From positions 744,001 through 808,000 of the forward strand of contig NZ_CP047200.1 of assembly GCF_030408675.1 (NCBI RefSeq): DNA of 64,000 nt, in the 5' to 3' direction. The position numbers and the translations under genes were made by a program. The notes below the pieces were generated by a model, which ran no database searches, was not told the DNA's origin, and worked only from the letters and a program-made list of their open reading frames with translations. How positions within the stretch are numbered: the first letter of the stretch is position 1; every line of letters begins with the position of its first letter. Below, one piece after another: positions 30,865-42,400 of the stretch. Origin of the DNA: Corynebacterium durum. GTDB lineage: Bacteria; Actinomycetota; Actinomycetes; Mycobacteriales; Mycobacteriaceae.

Positions 30865-32780
30865 AGATCTTCACTCGCTTCCAGCACTAAGCGTAATGGC
30901 AACATCTTTACAAGCACCTCTTCGTATTCTGCATCTGCATCGCTCAACCTGGTCACCGCACCGCCAGCCCCATAGCGCACAACAGCATCCTGAACCACGG
31001 CTGTGCGGATTAAAATATTAAAATCCACGTCACCGTTGGCGGAGACGTAACCAAGGCAACCAGAGTAAAACCCACGAGGTGCAGCTTCTAACTCGGCGAG
31101 AATATCCATACTTCGTTGTTTCGGAGCGCCCGTCATGGAACCGCCAGGAAACGCTGCTAGCACCGCGCCCAACGACTGCATAGGTGTTGCTGCATGAGGC
31201 AACCGCCCTTGAATAGTGGATATCATCTGGTGAACCCGGCTGAAAGTGTACACCTCGCATAGTTCGGGGACGGAAACAGATCCGGGGAGGCAGGAACGTG
31301 CGAGATCATTACGCAGAAGATCCACAATCATGAGGTTTTCCGCGCGGTCCTTCACGCTGTGCTGCAGCTCAGCCTTCAACGCTGCATCTTCCTCGGCCGT
31401 CGCCCCACGTGGACGGGTGCCCTTAATCGGGCTTGCCGTTACCAGCCCGTCCCGCACCTGCACGCAACGCTCTGGGGAGGATGAGAGCACCGCATAGTCG
31501 GGTGTGAGCCACAGCCCGGCCATCGGTGCGGGTGCCACCGACCGCAGACGAAGATACAGGTCCAGCACATCTGCAGGTGTGGTCAGTCCTGTGACCGGTG
31601 CCGATGCCGAGGTGGTCAGACATAACTCGTAGCTTTCGCCGCGATCTATGAATTCTTGACAGCGGCGCACCAACGCTACGTACTCCTCGCGGCTATGCCG
31701 CAGAGTGATGGGACCAGCATCCACCGGGCCTGTGGGTGTGACCTCCTCGCTGTGTGAGGGAAGCGGTGGAGGTGCGGCGTCAATACCCGCGCGCTGCATG
31801 AGGAAACACCGCCCGCACTCATACTGTAGAACGACCTCGGGGACAAGCAGCTTCTCCTCGGAATCAACGTGGGATGGCAAGGTGCCGTCCCAGCCGCCGG
31901 TGGCCTCGTAGCGCAGTGCCCCCAGTGCTCCAGGAATAAAGTTGAGAGCCGTTTCGGCGCTGTCCGGGGTGAGGTGGCCCGGTGGAATATCAACGGGGTG
32001 AACCAGGGTGTGGCCAGCTGCGATGATGTGTGTTCCTGATGGGTCCGTCGCGGTGTCCAGCCAGCACACATACGGGTAATGCTCGGCCCACAGCGTTGCG
32101 ACGGCCGTTGGGTGAGGTGAGTAGTCAAGCTCGGCGCGGTGCCAGAGCGGCGTGCGCAGTACTCCGGCGGCCTCGATAAGATTGCGCATCAGGCGCTCAC
32201 CAGCTGCAGTCCCTATGGATTCGGGGTGAAACTGCACGCCCCAATGTGGACGGTCAGTGCGGCGCAGAGCCATGATAGTGCCGTCGTCCGCGCGGGCCAG
32301 CACCTCAAGAGGGGCCTCACTGTCGGCATCAAGTGTGACATCCAGGGAGTGGTACCGAATCACCCTCATGGGTGAGGAAATTCCCTCAAACATACCGGTT
32401 GAGTTGTGGATCACATTGCTGGCGAGGCCGTGCATCGGGGCCGTCGCCCGCTCTACTCGAGCGCCCGCTTCCAGCGCAATGGCCTGATGCCCCAAACATA
32501 CCCCAATGACCGGGGTTGTCTCCTGCTGAACCGCCAGTGTCGACGCCCCGATATCTTCGGCTACCCCAGGGTGGCCAGGGCCGGGAGAAATGACAATTAA
32601 GTCGGCGTTGTCCAAGGTAGACGCCGTTAAATCCGGGGAATTATTCGGCAGAATTGTCGGGGAAATGCCTACCGCGCGCCAGATAAGGTCACCCAGCAAA
32701 TGGGTAAAAGAATCGTGGTTATCAATAAGCAGAATCTGCGGGGGAGCAGAAGTGATAAGAGGCTGTGTTGGTGAGTGCAT
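30861..32780 (-). CDS. pabAB: Aminodeoxychorismate synthase, fused PabA-PabB
   Basis: A 639-aa fusion. Residues about 12-205 are the glutamine amidotransferase (LLIDNHDSFTHLLGDLIW, VISPGPGHPG, the nucleophile in GVCLGHQAIALEAG, and VQFHPES). Residues about 215-630 are the chorismate-binding synthase (PITLRHSREEYVALVRRCQEFIDRGESYELCLTTS, the loop SPIKGTRPRGAT, DLLRNDLARSCLPGSV, FPGGSMTGAPKQRSMDILAELE). It transfers ammonia to chorismate. It stands in an operon with pabC and is divergent from the purine permease. Confidence 0.93.
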   Translation of the reverse strand: MHSPTQPLITSAPPQILLIDNHDSFTHLLGDLIWRAVGISPTILPNNSPDLTASTLDNADLIVISPGPGHPGVAEDIGASTLAVQQETTPVIGVCLGHQAIALEAGARVERATAPMHGLASNVIHNSTGMFEGISSPMRVIRYHSLDVTLDADSEAPLEVLARADDGTIMALRRTDRPHWGVQFHPESIGTAAGERLMRNLIEAAGVLRTPLWHRAELDYSPHPTAVATLWAEHYPYVCWLDTATDPSGTHIIAAGHTLVHPVDIPPGHLTPDSAETALNFIPGALGALRYEATGGWDGTLPSHVDSEEKLLVPEVVLQYECGRCFLMQRAGIDAAPPPLPSHSEEVTPTGPVDAGPITLRHSREEYVALVRRCQEFIDRGESYELCLTTSASAPVTGLTTPADVLDLYLRLRSVAPAPMAGLWLTPDYAVLSSSPERCVQVRDGLVTASPIKGTRPRGATAEEDAALKAELQHSVKDRAENLMIVDLLRNDLARSCLPGSVSVPELCEVYTFSRVHQMISTIQGRLPHAATPMQSLGAVLAAFPGGSMTGAPKQRSMDILAELEAAPRGFYSGCLGYVSANGDVDFNILIRTAVVQDAVVRYGAGGAVTRLSDADAEYEEVLVKMLPLRLVLEASEDL

Positions 32781-32916
32781 TGAATAACCAGAAATTTTTT
32801 ATGTTCTACCAGAGGCTACGCAGTTGCCGAATGGCCAGTTTAGTGCCATTGTAACCGGTGGTGCATTATCACAAATTGTGCCACCACATCTTAAATAACA
32901 ATAGGGAGAACTCACA

Positions 32917-34380
32917 ATGACTGGGAGCTCAAGCAGCGCTCAGGGTACCAGCACCCTTGATCGTTTCTTCCACATCACTGAACGCGGCTCCACGGTAGCA
33001 ACCGAAGTCCGCGCGGGTCTGGTGACTTTTTTCGCCATGGCCTACATCATCATTCTTAATCCCCTGATTATCGGCACTACGGAAGACCACACAGGCCATG
33101 CGTTGGGTATCCCACAGGTTGCGGCGGCAACGGCACTGGCAGCAGGCGTGATGACCATCGCCTTCGGCCTGATCGCCCGCTATCCTTTCGGCATTGCCAC
33201 CGGCCTGGGCATCAACACACTTGTTGCCGTGACCTTAGTGTCGGGGGAGGGGTTGACCTGGCCGGAAGCCATGGGGCTGGTGGTCATTGACGGCATCATC
33301 ATTGTGCTCCTCGCGATTTCTGGGTTCCGTGTGGCTGTGTTCAATGCCATTCCCCGTGAGCTCAAAGCAGCCATGGGTGTGGGTATCGGCCTGTTCATCG
33401 CCATGATCGGACTAGTGGACGCTGGTTTTGTGCGTCGTATCCCCGATGCCGCAGGCACCACCGTTCCCGTTGGGCTGGGCATTAATGGGTCCATCGCATC
33501 CTGGCCAACCTTCGTATTTGTGGTGGGGTTGATTATGTGTGGCATTCTCGTGGCTAAGCAGGTGCGCGGTGGGTTGTTCATCGGCATTGTGCTCACCACT
33601 GTTTTAGGCATGATCATTGAGGCCGCCACCGGTGCTGGCCCCTCAGTAGTGGACGGCAAACCCAACCCCACCGGCTGGAACCTGGCCGTGCCCACCATTC
33701 CGAGTTCCTTTGGTGGTTTGCCTGACCTCTCACTGGTTGGGGCAGTGGACTTGATTGGTGCGTTCTCCCGCATTGGAGTGCTCTCGGCCTCCCTCCTGGT
33801 GTTTACTCTGGTGTTGGCTAACTTCTTCGACGCCATGGGAACCATGACTGCGCTGGGCAAGCAGGCGGGGCTGGTTGATGAAGATGGCAACCTCCCCGAC
33901 ATGAAGAAGGCCCTGATCGTTGAAGGAGCCGGAGCGATTGTGGGCGGTGGCGTATCCGCGTCCTCTAATACCGTCTACGTTGACTCTGCTGCAGGCATTG
34001 CTGATGGCGCCCGTACCGGCCTCGCCAACGTGGTCACCGGCGTGTTGTTCCTGCTAGCCATGTTCCTCACGCCGCTGTACGAGATTGTCCCCATTGAAGC
34101 GGCCTCTCCGGTGCTGGTCATCGTGGGTGCCCTGATGATGGCGCAGATCAAGGATATTGATTTCTCGCAGTTCCACATAGCGCTACCAGCGTTTTTGACC
34201 ATCATCATCATGCCGTTCACCTACTCCATCGCCAATGGCATCGGCGTCGGCTTTATTACCTACGTGCTGGTTGCCGTAGCCACGGGCCGCGCGAAAACCG
34301 TGCACTGGTTGCTGTGGCTGATCGCAGTTCTGTTCCTGGTGTACTTTGCTATTGATCCGGTGATGTCCGCCGTAGGATAA
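32917..34380 (+). CDS. NCS2/AzgA-type purine permease
   Basis: A 487-aa membrane protein with about 13 hydrophobic segments. Marks of the guanine/hypoxanthine/adenine branch are FFAMAYIIILNPLIIGTT near the N-terminus, GLGINTLVAVTL, GIGLFIAMIGLVDAGFV, the substrate-site segment FFDAMGTMTALGKQAGL and EGAGAIVGGGVSASSNTVYVDSAAGIADGARTGLANVVTG. It imports purine bases with protons. GGGAGAA lies 7 nt before ATG 32917. The last stop overlaps the ATG of the SpoU gene (TAATG), so the two are coupled. Exact substrate is not decidable from sequence. Confidence 0.9.
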   Translation: MTGSSSSAQGTSTLDRFFHITERGSTVATEVRAGLVTFFAMAYIIILNPLIIGTTEDHTGHALGIPQVAAATALAAGVMTIAFGLIARYPFGIATGLGINTLVAVTLVSGEGLTWPEAMGLVVIDGIIIVLLAISGFRVAVFNAIPRELKAAMGVGIGLFIAMIGLVDAGFVRRIPDAAGTTVPVGLGINGSIASWPTFVFVVGLIMCGILVAKQVRGGLFIGIVLTTVLGMIIEAATGAGPSVVDGKPNPTGWNLAVPTIPSSFGGLPDLSLVGAVDLIGAFSRIGVLSASLLVFTLVLANFFDAMGTMTALGKQAGLVDEDGNLPDMKKALIVEGAGAIVGGGVSASSNTVYVDSAAGIADGARTGLANVVTGVLFLLAMFLTPLYEIVPIEAASPVLVIVGALMMAQIKDIDFSQFHIALPAFLTIIIMPFTYSIANGIGVGFITYVLVAVATGRAKTVHWLLWLIAVLFLVYFAIDPVMSAVG

Positions 34381-35207
34381 TGCTCATGTTCATCACCGAC
34401 CCCGGCGACCCGCGCCTTGATGATGTTCGCGACCTCAACAGCTCTGATAGCCGCCCAGACCTGCCAGGCGGCAAAGGGCTGGTGATCGGGGAGGGGCCAC
34501 TGGTGGTCGGCCGGATGCTGGAATCCCGGTTTCCCGTGCGGAGCATCGTCGGATTCGCGCCGAAACTGCACACCTTCCTGGATACACACCAGGTGCCGGA
34601 TGACGTGCCGGTCCACGAGGTTCCCCGAGAGGTGCTTGCTCAGGTCGCCGGGTTTGACATGCATCGTGGACTTGTTGCCGCTGCTGATCGCGCCCCCGCG
34701 TTGAGCGTGGACGAGGTTATCCGCGATGCCAGCACAGTGGCGGTGCTGGAGGGGGTGGGGGACCACGAAAACATTGGCTCGCTGTTCCGCAACGCGGCAG
34801 GTATGGGGGTGGACGCCATCTTGTTCGGCGCGGGCTGCGCCGACCCCCTCTACCGCCGCGTGGTTCGGGTATCCATGGGGCATGTGCTGCGGCTTCCGTT
34901 CGCACACCTCGGTGGCACCACCACGACGTGGCAACGCAGCCTGAGCCAGCTTCATCACGCTGGGTTCCACACTGTCTCACTCACCCCCGACGCAGGTGCC
35001 GTGGACCTTTCCACCGCACTTGTCGACGCCCAGCACACGCCCTATCCACGGTTGGCGCTGCTCGTAGGGGCTGAAGGTCCAGGTCTCACCGAACACGCCA
35101 TGCGCGCCACCCATACCCGGGCACGGATACCTATGTCGGAGGGGACCGATTCACTCAATCTGGCAACGGCTGCGGCCATTGCCTTTTATGAGCGTTTGCG
35201 CTCGTGA
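34380..35207 (+). CDS. SpoU-family tRNA/rRNA 2'-O-methyltransferase
   Basis: A 275-aa RNA methyltransferase. The N-terminal substrate-binding domain (about 95 residues) includes GLVIGEGPLVVGRMLESRFPVRSIVGF. The C-terminal knotted SPOUT domain has motif 1 VLEGVGDHENIGSLFRNAAGMGVDAILFG, motif 2 LALLVGAEGPGLTEHAM and motif 3 IPMSEGTDSLNLATAAAIAFYE. Class: SAM-dependent ribose 2'-O-methylation. The RNA target is unknown. Translation is coupled to the purine permease; its 3' end overlaps convergent DUF6928 by 22 bp. Confidence 0.9.
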   Translation: MLMFITDPGDPRLDDVRDLNSSDSRPDLPGGKGLVIGEGPLVVGRMLESRFPVRSIVGFAPKLHTFLDTHQVPDDVPVHEVPREVLAQVAGFDMHRGLVAAADRAPALSVDEVIRDASTVAVLEGVGDHENIGSLFRNAAGMGVDAILFGAGCADPLYRRVVRVSMGHVLRLPFAHLGGTTTTWQRSLSQLHHAGFHTVSLTPDAGAVDLSTALVDAQHTPYPRLALLVGAEGPGLTEHAMRATHTRARIPMSEGTDSLNLATAAAIAFYERLRS

Positions 35208-36307
35208 GGGTCGTCGGAATCCTCGGGGAAATCCTCAATGGGTTCGTAGGCGAGGATGTCCGCCTGATCACTGATATGGTCGCTGATGCCTTCGGTGATT
35301 TCGGCGACCTCGAGGATCTCAGTATCCGTGGTTTCTATCTCCTCTGAAAAGTCTTCTTCTGGATAGTCCCCCAAGTACTCCGGGTTGTTGCCGCGTCGGC
35401 GAAGTCGCCTGGGTAAACGTTGGGTGCGTGGTTGATTTGGGTCGCGGTCGGTGTGCCGAATCTTTTCATGCAGACTCGACCCGAACTCCCGAAACCGGAT
35501 GCGCGTGGTGTCTCGGGCGGAACCTAACGCGCGCAATCCCCGCTGGGCGATGCGATTTAAGGGGTTGGGGTCCTCAAGCTCGCCATCTTCGTAGTCATCA
35601 TAGTCACGGGTTGCGGGATTAAAACCCAACTTGTTGGATGCTGCCGCAACCAGATCACCGATATTGCGCTGCTTTGGGTTGTCCACCACCTTCGGTTCTG
35701 GGCGACCGTCAATGGCGTAGGCGACAATGTTAATGTCCGGTCCGTCGGGGGAGACGGGCACACCGATCCATTCTTGCTGGGCGGTGTCCACCAGATCGAT
35801 GGGGTTGAAGGGGAGGTTGTTGCTGCCGACTTCCGGGGCATCGTCGTCGCTATTCCAATAGCGGTGTTCAAAATCCTCGGGGAAGCCAATATCCTCATAG
35901 ACGCGATTGCGCCGGGCGCAGAACGAACGTTTCAATGTCCCGCCGCGCCAATGCGCAATCCCGCCCAAACCGGTGGACGGGTTGGCAGCCAACGCGTACA
36001 CGTCGGTCGCAGGAATAGAAGTGAGCAGTCGTGCATCCAGCTCGGAAAGCTGGTGGGCGTTATTGATCACCGTCTGCACGATGGCCACCCCTGGGTAGCC
36101 TCCCACGTAGAACTCCCCCGGGGAGGCGGGCACGGATCGGTTCAAGTCAAATTGCCCAATGGGAGTGATTGGCCAGGCCGGGTTCAGGTGGGCCAGATAT
36201 TTGCGGCCATACCCACGGTCAGCTTTGGGTTCGGCACGGAGCGTACGTGCGGGTTCGGCGGCCGTAATAAACCAGAGTGTTACCACGGCGTCGTGACGCG
36301 CGACCAT
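35186..36307 (-). CDS. DUF6928 protein
   Basis: A 373-aa protein (MVARHDAVVTLWFITAAEPARTLRAEP). The first about 200 residues are a compact domain with ARLLTSIPATDVYALAANPSTGLGGIAHWRGGTLKRSFCARRNRVYEDIGFPEDFEHRYW and QQEWIGVPVSPDGPDINIVAYAIDG. The remainder is charged and probably disordered (YDDYEDGELEDPN, then a very acidic C-terminus). I recognise DUF6928, an actinobacterial family of unknown function that often sits next to sepH. It starts 5 bp after sepH, with GAGG upstream, so both are one operon. Confidence 0.7.
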   Translation of the reverse strand: MVARHDAVVTLWFITAAEPARTLRAEPKADRGYGRKYLAHLNPAWPITPIGQFDLNRSVPASPGEFYVGGYPGVAIVQTVINNAHQLSELDARLLTSIPATDVYALAANPSTGLGGIAHWRGGTLKRSFCARRNRVYEDIGFPEDFEHRYWNSDDDAPEVGSNNLPFNPIDLVDTAQQEWIGVPVSPDGPDINIVAYAIDGRPEPKVVDNPKQRNIGDLVAAASNKLGFNPATRDYDDYEDGELEDPNPLNRIAQRGLRALGSARDTTRIRFREFGSSLHEKIRHTDRDPNQPRTQRLPRRLRRRGNNPEYLGDYPEEDFSEEIETTDTEILEVAEITEGISDHISDQADILAYEPIEDFPEDSDDPHERKRS

Positions 36308-36312
36308 GGACC

Positions 36313-37359
36313 TCAGCTTTCGTCTCGTTTAGGGGAACGCTTGGTGGATGGGCGGACACCCAACAAAATATCCTCCCACCCTGGGGTGACAGCCTTGCGG
36401 CGGCGTCGTGACGGCGAGGGGGTCGGTGCCGGGTGCGCTGGGCGGTGCACCGGACCTGTATCGTCGGGGCCGTCGTCATCATCGGTGATCACGGGCAGAT
36501 CGTCCCTGGTGTCCTCCACCGAGGGGGTCGTCGGCACGCGGGATAAGCTGCGGACGGGCTGCGCAAACGACGGATCGATGAGGTCCGCCGCATTAGCGTT
36601 CCGGGCAACAACCGTCAACGTGCCATTCTTGCGGTGGAAAGTCCACTCGGCGGAATTGTGGGAAATGCCGGACTGCCAGGTCACCCGAACCACCCATTGG
36701 TGAGCGGGGTCACGGTAAGCGTCCCACTCAGTGGTGGTTAAATCCAAACCTCGTGCGGCGAAAGCCGTGGCCAGGACTTCCCAGAGGGTGAGCTTGGCGG
36801 GGCCGTCGTCACGCACAGGGTTCGCCTGCTTCGCCTGCTGAGCAATGCTCGCACGATCCGCCAGCACGGGATGTGCAAACGGTTCGATGCGGCTGACCGG
36901 AACACCGATCTCGGCGGCAAGTTCAGTCAGCGACGCCCCACTGCGGATCCGGTCCTGAATCTCCCGCGGGCGCATCGTCAGCGGTGCCGAAAGATGCGGA
37001 TCTGGCTGCTTGGAGTGCGTATCCTTATCCACGTCTTCTTCCGGTGTGACTCCAGAAAGATGCTCCGGTAGATTTTTCGGAAGGTTCGGCGTCTCCTGCG
37101 GTGTGTCCGCCATCTCCACCACATTCTGTTGTTTCTCCGACGACTCCAGCTCAGTGGTGGCGACCGGAAGTTCAACGGGTTCCTCGTGCTCCACGACGCG
37201 CGGAGCGGGGAGGGTTTGGTGGAAGACATCGTCAGGCGAGGTCAAAATCTCCAGCAAGGAATCATCTACTGCCAGAAAAAATTCCTCATCCGAGTCGGCG
37301 GCGCGGAACACAAGCGATGTAGCTGTGGACTCATTGGCAACGAGGTGCACTTCGCGCAT
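36313..37359 (-). CDS. sepH: Septation protein SepH
   Basis: A 348-aa protein. The N-terminal part is the DUF3071/SepH domain: MREVHLVANESTATSLVFRAADSDEEFFLAVDDSLLEIL, LTMRPREIQDRIRSGASLTELAAEIGVPVSRIEPFAHPVLADRASIAQQAKQ with its helix-turn-helix, then LTLWEVLATAFAARGLDLTTTEWDAYRDPAHQWVVRVTWQSG. The C-terminal third is Arg/Asp-rich and unstructured. SepH binds and stimulates FtsZ assembly in Actinobacteria. In this copy an acidic insertion of about 65 residues (LPVATTELESSEKQQ, DKDTHSKQPDPHLS) separates the first strand region from the helix-turn-helix. Confidence 0.88.
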   Translation of the reverse strand: MREVHLVANESTATSLVFRAADSDEEFFLAVDDSLLEILTSPDDVFHQTLPAPRVVEHEEPVELPVATTELESSEKQQNVVEMADTPQETPNLPKNLPEHLSGVTPEEDVDKDTHSKQPDPHLSAPLTMRPREIQDRIRSGASLTELAAEIGVPVSRIEPFAHPVLADRASIAQQAKQANPVRDDGPAKLTLWEVLATAFAARGLDLTTTEWDAYRDPAHQWVVRVTWQSGISHNSAEWTFHRKNGTLTVVARNANAADLIDPSFAQPVRSLSRVPTTPSVEDTRDDLPVITDDDDGPDDTGPVHRPAHPAPTPSPSRRRRKAVTPGWEDILLGVRPSTKRSPKRDES

Positions 37360-37473
37360 GCGGACTCTCCTCAGGGCTAAACGTGACTGTTGTTATTTAC
37401 AGACCACCATAACCCACAAAGGCGCAGGAACGTGGGACTCCATACGCCCGTGTGTGCCAATTTTTAGGCGTTT

Positions 37474-39235
<1,762 letters not shown>

Positions 39236-40528
39236 GTGGCTACTGAGAACAATAAGGCTGTGCTCCACTACCCGGGCGGCGAGTTCGAGATGGACATCAT
39301 CAGCGCAACCGAGGGTAACGACGGCATTGCGCTGGGGAAAATGCTGTCCGAGACGGGTCTGGTCACCTACGACCCAGGTTATGTCAGCACAGGCTCCACG
39401 CAGTCTGCCATCACCTTCATCGACGGCGATAAGGGGATTCTGCGTTACCGTGGCTACTCCATTGAAGACCTCGCAGAGCACGCGACCTTCAACGAAGTCA
39501 GCTACCTGCTTATCAAAGGCGAACTTCCCACCCAGGAACAATTACTGCACTTCAACGATTCTGTTCGCCACCACACCCTGCTGGACGAAGACTTCAAAGC
39601 ACAGTTCCGAGTCTTCCCACGTGATGCGCACCCCATGGCTGTGCTGGCTTCCTCCATTAACATTCTGTCCACCTACTACCAGAACGAACTCAGTCCCCTT
39701 GACGAGGAACACCTCGACCTGGCTACCGCGCGACTCCTGGCCAAAGTTCCCATGCTTGCCGCCTACGCACACCGCGCCCGCAACGGCCAGCCTTACATGT
39801 ACCCCGATAACTCCCTCAACGCGCGGGAAAACTTCCTGCGCATGATGTTCGGCTTCCCCACAGAACCGTACGATGTTGATCCGCTTCTAGTCAAAGCCCT
39901 TGACCAGTTGCTCATCCTGCATGCCGACCACGAGCAGAACTGCTCCACCTCCACGGTGCGTATGGTCGCCTCCGCGCAGGCCAATATGTTTGTGTCTGTA
40001 GCCGCAGGCATCAACGCGCTGTCTGGTCCCCTCCACGGTGGTGCCAACCAGGCTGTGCTGGAAATGCTGGATGAGATTCACGCTCGGGGTGGCGACGCCA
40101 CCGACTTTATGAACCGGGTGAAGAACAAGGAACCCGGCGTACGCCTTATGGGCTTCGGACACCGCGTGTACAAGAATTATGACCCGCGCGCCGCAATCAT
40201 CAAGAAGACCGCGCACGAGGTGCTAGAAAAGCTGGGTGGGGATTCCCTACTTGAGCTTGCGCTCAACCTGGAAGAGATCGCGCTGGCAGACGACTACTTT
40301 ATCAGTCGCAGGTTGTACCCCAACGTGGACTTCTACACCGGCCTGATCTACCGTGCGATGGGATTCCCCACGGACTTCTTCACCGTGCTGTTCGCCATGG
40401 GTCGCCTGCCAGGCTGGATTGCTCAGTACCGTGAACTGGTAGAAAACCCCGCATCCAAGATTTACCGTCCGCGTCAGATCTACGCGGGTGAAGGTTACCG
40501 GGCGTTTGTGCCGCGCAACGAACGCTAG
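39236..40528 (+). CDS. gltA: Citrate synthase GltA
   Basis: A 430-aa type II citrate synthase. GTG 39236 has GAAAGGG upstream and gives VATENNKAVLHYPGGEFEMD, the family N-terminus. Active-site residues lie in ADHEQNCSTSTVRMV, SGPLHGGANQAVLEM (His), RLMGFGHRVYKNYDPR (His) and PNVDFYTGLIYRAMG (Asp). It condenses acetyl-CoA and oxaloacetate, the entry to the TCA cycle. A long intergenic region upstream carries a GlxR-like site, and a complex terminator follows. The next gene is an FKBP isomerase, as in C. glutamicum. Confidence 0.97.
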   Translation: MATENNKAVLHYPGGEFEMDIISATEGNDGIALGKMLSETGLVTYDPGYVSTGSTQSAITFIDGDKGILRYRGYSIEDLAEHATFNEVSYLLIKGELPTQEQLLHFNDSVRHHTLLDEDFKAQFRVFPRDAHPMAVLASSINILSTYYQNELSPLDEEHLDLATARLLAKVPMLAAYAHRARNGQPYMYPDNSLNARENFLRMMFGFPTEPYDVDPLLVKALDQLLILHADHEQNCSTSTVRMVASAQANMFVSVAAGINALSGPLHGGANQAVLEMLDEIHARGGDATDFMNRVKNKEPGVRLMGFGHRVYKNYDPRAAIIKKTAHEVLEKLGGDSLLELALNLEEIALADDYFISRRLYPNVDFYTGLIYRAMGFPTDFFTVLFAMGRLPGWIAQYRELVENPASKIYRPRQIYAGEGYRAFVPRNER

Positions 40529-40540
40529 AAATAACACCAC

Positions 40541-40600
40541 AAAAGGGCTGGCCCTATCGCGCACCACGTACACTGGTGGGGATAGCTCCAGCCCTTTTTG
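40541..40600 (+). terminator. Terminator after gltA
   Basis: AAAAGGGCTGG (40541-40551) pairs with CCAGCCCTTTTT (40588-40599), with inner pairs CTATC/GATAG and CACCA/TGGTG forming a long stem, ending in a T5 run 12 bp after the stop. Confidence 0.8.
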
Positions 40601-40636
40601 GCATTTTCACTGACGATCATAAGGAGAGTGCGCCTG

Positions 40637-40996
40637 ATGGAAAAGCCTCACGTCGAAGCGAAAACAGCTCCGGCCCCCGAGGATGTAGTCATCGCCGATC
40701 TGATTGAGGGCGACGGCCCAGAAGCCCAACCAGACGGCTATGTTGAAGTCCACTACGTGGGCGTTGATTACGAAACAAACCAGGAATTCGACTCGTCCTG
40801 GGACCGTGGCGGTCCGGTTGGGTTCTGGCTGAATGGGCTGATTGCTGGGTGGCAGGAAGGCATCCCAGGTATGAAAGTCGGCGGTCGGCGTGAACTCATC
40901 GTCCCGCCGGAAGCTGCCTATGGCCCCGAAGGCGGCGGCCACCCACTGGCGGGCCGCACGCTGGTGTTCATCATTGATTTGATCGGCGTCGGTTAG
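40637..40996 (+). CDS. fkpA: FKBP-type peptidyl-prolyl cis-trans isomerase
   Basis: A 119-aa single-domain FKBP with no signal peptide, so cytoplasmic. AAGGAGAG at 40621-40628 sets ATG 40637. Pocket residues lie in VEVHYVGVDYETNQEFDSSWDRG, GGPVGFWLNGLIAGWQEGIPGMKVGGRRELIVPPEAAYGPEG and HPLAGRTLVFIIDLIGV. It assists proline isomerisation in folding. The gltA-fkpA order is the corynebacterial one. A strong terminator in between suggests separate transcripts. Confidence 0.93.
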   Translation: MEKPHVEAKTAPAPEDVVIADLIEGDGPEAQPDGYVEVHYVGVDYETNQEFDSSWDRGGPVGFWLNGLIAGWQEGIPGMKVGGRRELIVPPEAAYGPEGGGHPLAGRTLVFIIDLIGVG

Positions 40997-41033
40997 CTTT
41001 AGATTCGGCTAGCGACGCCGCGACCATCGGCGT

Positions 41034-42254
41034 TTACTGGCCGGTTACTGCCGCTGCTTGGACGGCGGCACTCACTGCGGGAGCCACCCGCGTATCAAGG
41101 GGGGAGGGGACAATGTGCTCCGCGTCCAGCTCATCGCCCACAATGTCGGCGATAGCACGGGACGCGGCAAGCTTCATTGCGGAGGTGATCTTCGGGGCAC
41201 CCGCCGCCAACGCGCCGTGGAAAACACCCGGGTAGGCCAGCACGTTGTTGATCTGGTTGGGCATGTCTGAACGGCCCGTAGCCACCACGGCACCATATTT
41301 GTAGGCCAGTTCCGGGCGAATTTCTGGATCTGGGTTGGCCAGTGAGAACAAAATCGGATCGGGGGCCATGCGCTGCAGCTCTCGTTCCCCCACATGGCCG
41401 CGGGATAAGCCGATGAAGGTGTCGGCCCCATCAAGAGCCTCGGAAATTCCGCCCCGAATGCGGCGGGGGTTAGTGATCTCCGCGAGTTCTGACTTCACGC
41501 TGTTGAGCGGCGTGCGCTCCGGGTGAATGATGCCGCGGGAGTCCAGAACAACCACATCCTTCACGCCAGCAGCGATCAACATCTTTGCGCAGGCGACGCC
41601 GGCTGCGCCCGCGCCGGAGATGACTACGCGAAGGTTCTTCAGGCGACGGCCCAGCAGCGTACAGGCATTACGGAGGGCGGCGGTGGCTACCATGGCAGTG
41701 CCGTGCTGGTCATCATGCATAACGGGAATGTTCAAGTGATTCTTCAGCCGCTTCTCCAGCTCAAAGCACCTAGGCGCGGAAATATCCTCCAAGTTGATTG
41801 CGCCGAAAGAGGGTGCGATGCGGCAGATGGTGTCAAACATTTCGTCCACATTGGTGGTGTCCAAGACGATCGGGACGCCGTTGAGACCAACGAAGCGTTG
41901 GAACAACTGGGCCTTACCTTCCATCACGGGCAGTGCCGCCTGCGGGCCGATGTCGCCCAAGCCCAGTACAGCAGTCCCGTCCGTAATGATGGCCACGTTG
42001 CGTCCTGCCCACGTGTAGTGGTGTGCGAGGGAAGGGTCCTCATGGATGGCCTCACACACGCGCGCCACACCGGGGGTGTAGGCGATAGACAAGTCGCGGA
42101 TGGTTTCCAGGTTCAACCGAGAGGTTGTTGCGATTTTTCCACCCTGGTGGGCGTTGAAAATCTCGGCATCGGTGAGGTCAGCGAACTCGTGTGACGTGCC
42201 ATGGATGCCGGGAACGTCGGCGCTGATGTGGTCGGTACTGCTTGAATCGGACAT
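41034..42254 (-). CDS. malE: Malic enzyme, NAD(P)-dependent, short form
   Basis: A 406-aa decarboxylating malate dehydrogenase. AAGGAAG lies 8 nt before the ATG. Motifs: IAYTPGVARVCEAI with the general-acid Tyr, LPVMEGKAQLFQRF with the catalytic Lys, GAINLEDISAPRCFELE for the metal, HDDQHGTAMV, and the Rossmann segment VVISGAGAAGVACAKMLIAAG. No C-terminal phosphotransacetylase domain is present, so it is the short form typical of corynebacteria, which convert malate to pyruvate. The gene is convergent with fkpA. The cofactor choice is not decided here. Confidence 0.92.
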   Translation of the reverse strand: MSDSSSTDHISADVPGIHGTSHEFADLTDAEIFNAHQGGKIATTSRLNLETIRDLSIAYTPGVARVCEAIHEDPSLAHHYTWAGRNVAIITDGTAVLGLGDIGPQAALPVMEGKAQLFQRFVGLNGVPIVLDTTNVDEMFDTICRIAPSFGAINLEDISAPRCFELEKRLKNHLNIPVMHDDQHGTAMVATAALRNACTLLGRRLKNLRVVISGAGAAGVACAKMLIAAGVKDVVVLDSRGIIHPERTPLNSVKSELAEITNPRRIRGGISEALDGADTFIGLSRGHVGERELQRMAPDPILFSLANPDPEIRPELAYKYGAVVATGRSDMPNQINNVLAYPGVFHGALAAGAPKITSAMKLAASRAIADIVGDELDAEHIVPSPLDTRVAPAVSAAVQAAAVTGQ

Positions 42255-42400
42255 AAACCCACTTCCTTGGTGTGGAAAGCAACAAATTGTGCGGCGTTCT
42301 TACAGATAACTTAGGTGATCATCATTAATCTACGGTCAAGAATGTGAGAAAGGCAACAGGGTAATGTTTGGTTGTGTGGTACCGGGCATGTGACTCCCAG

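Noticed and set aside
32858..32885. GlxR site upstream of the purine permease
   Set aside because: The ATTATCACAAATTGTG region has only one good half-site at the right spacing.
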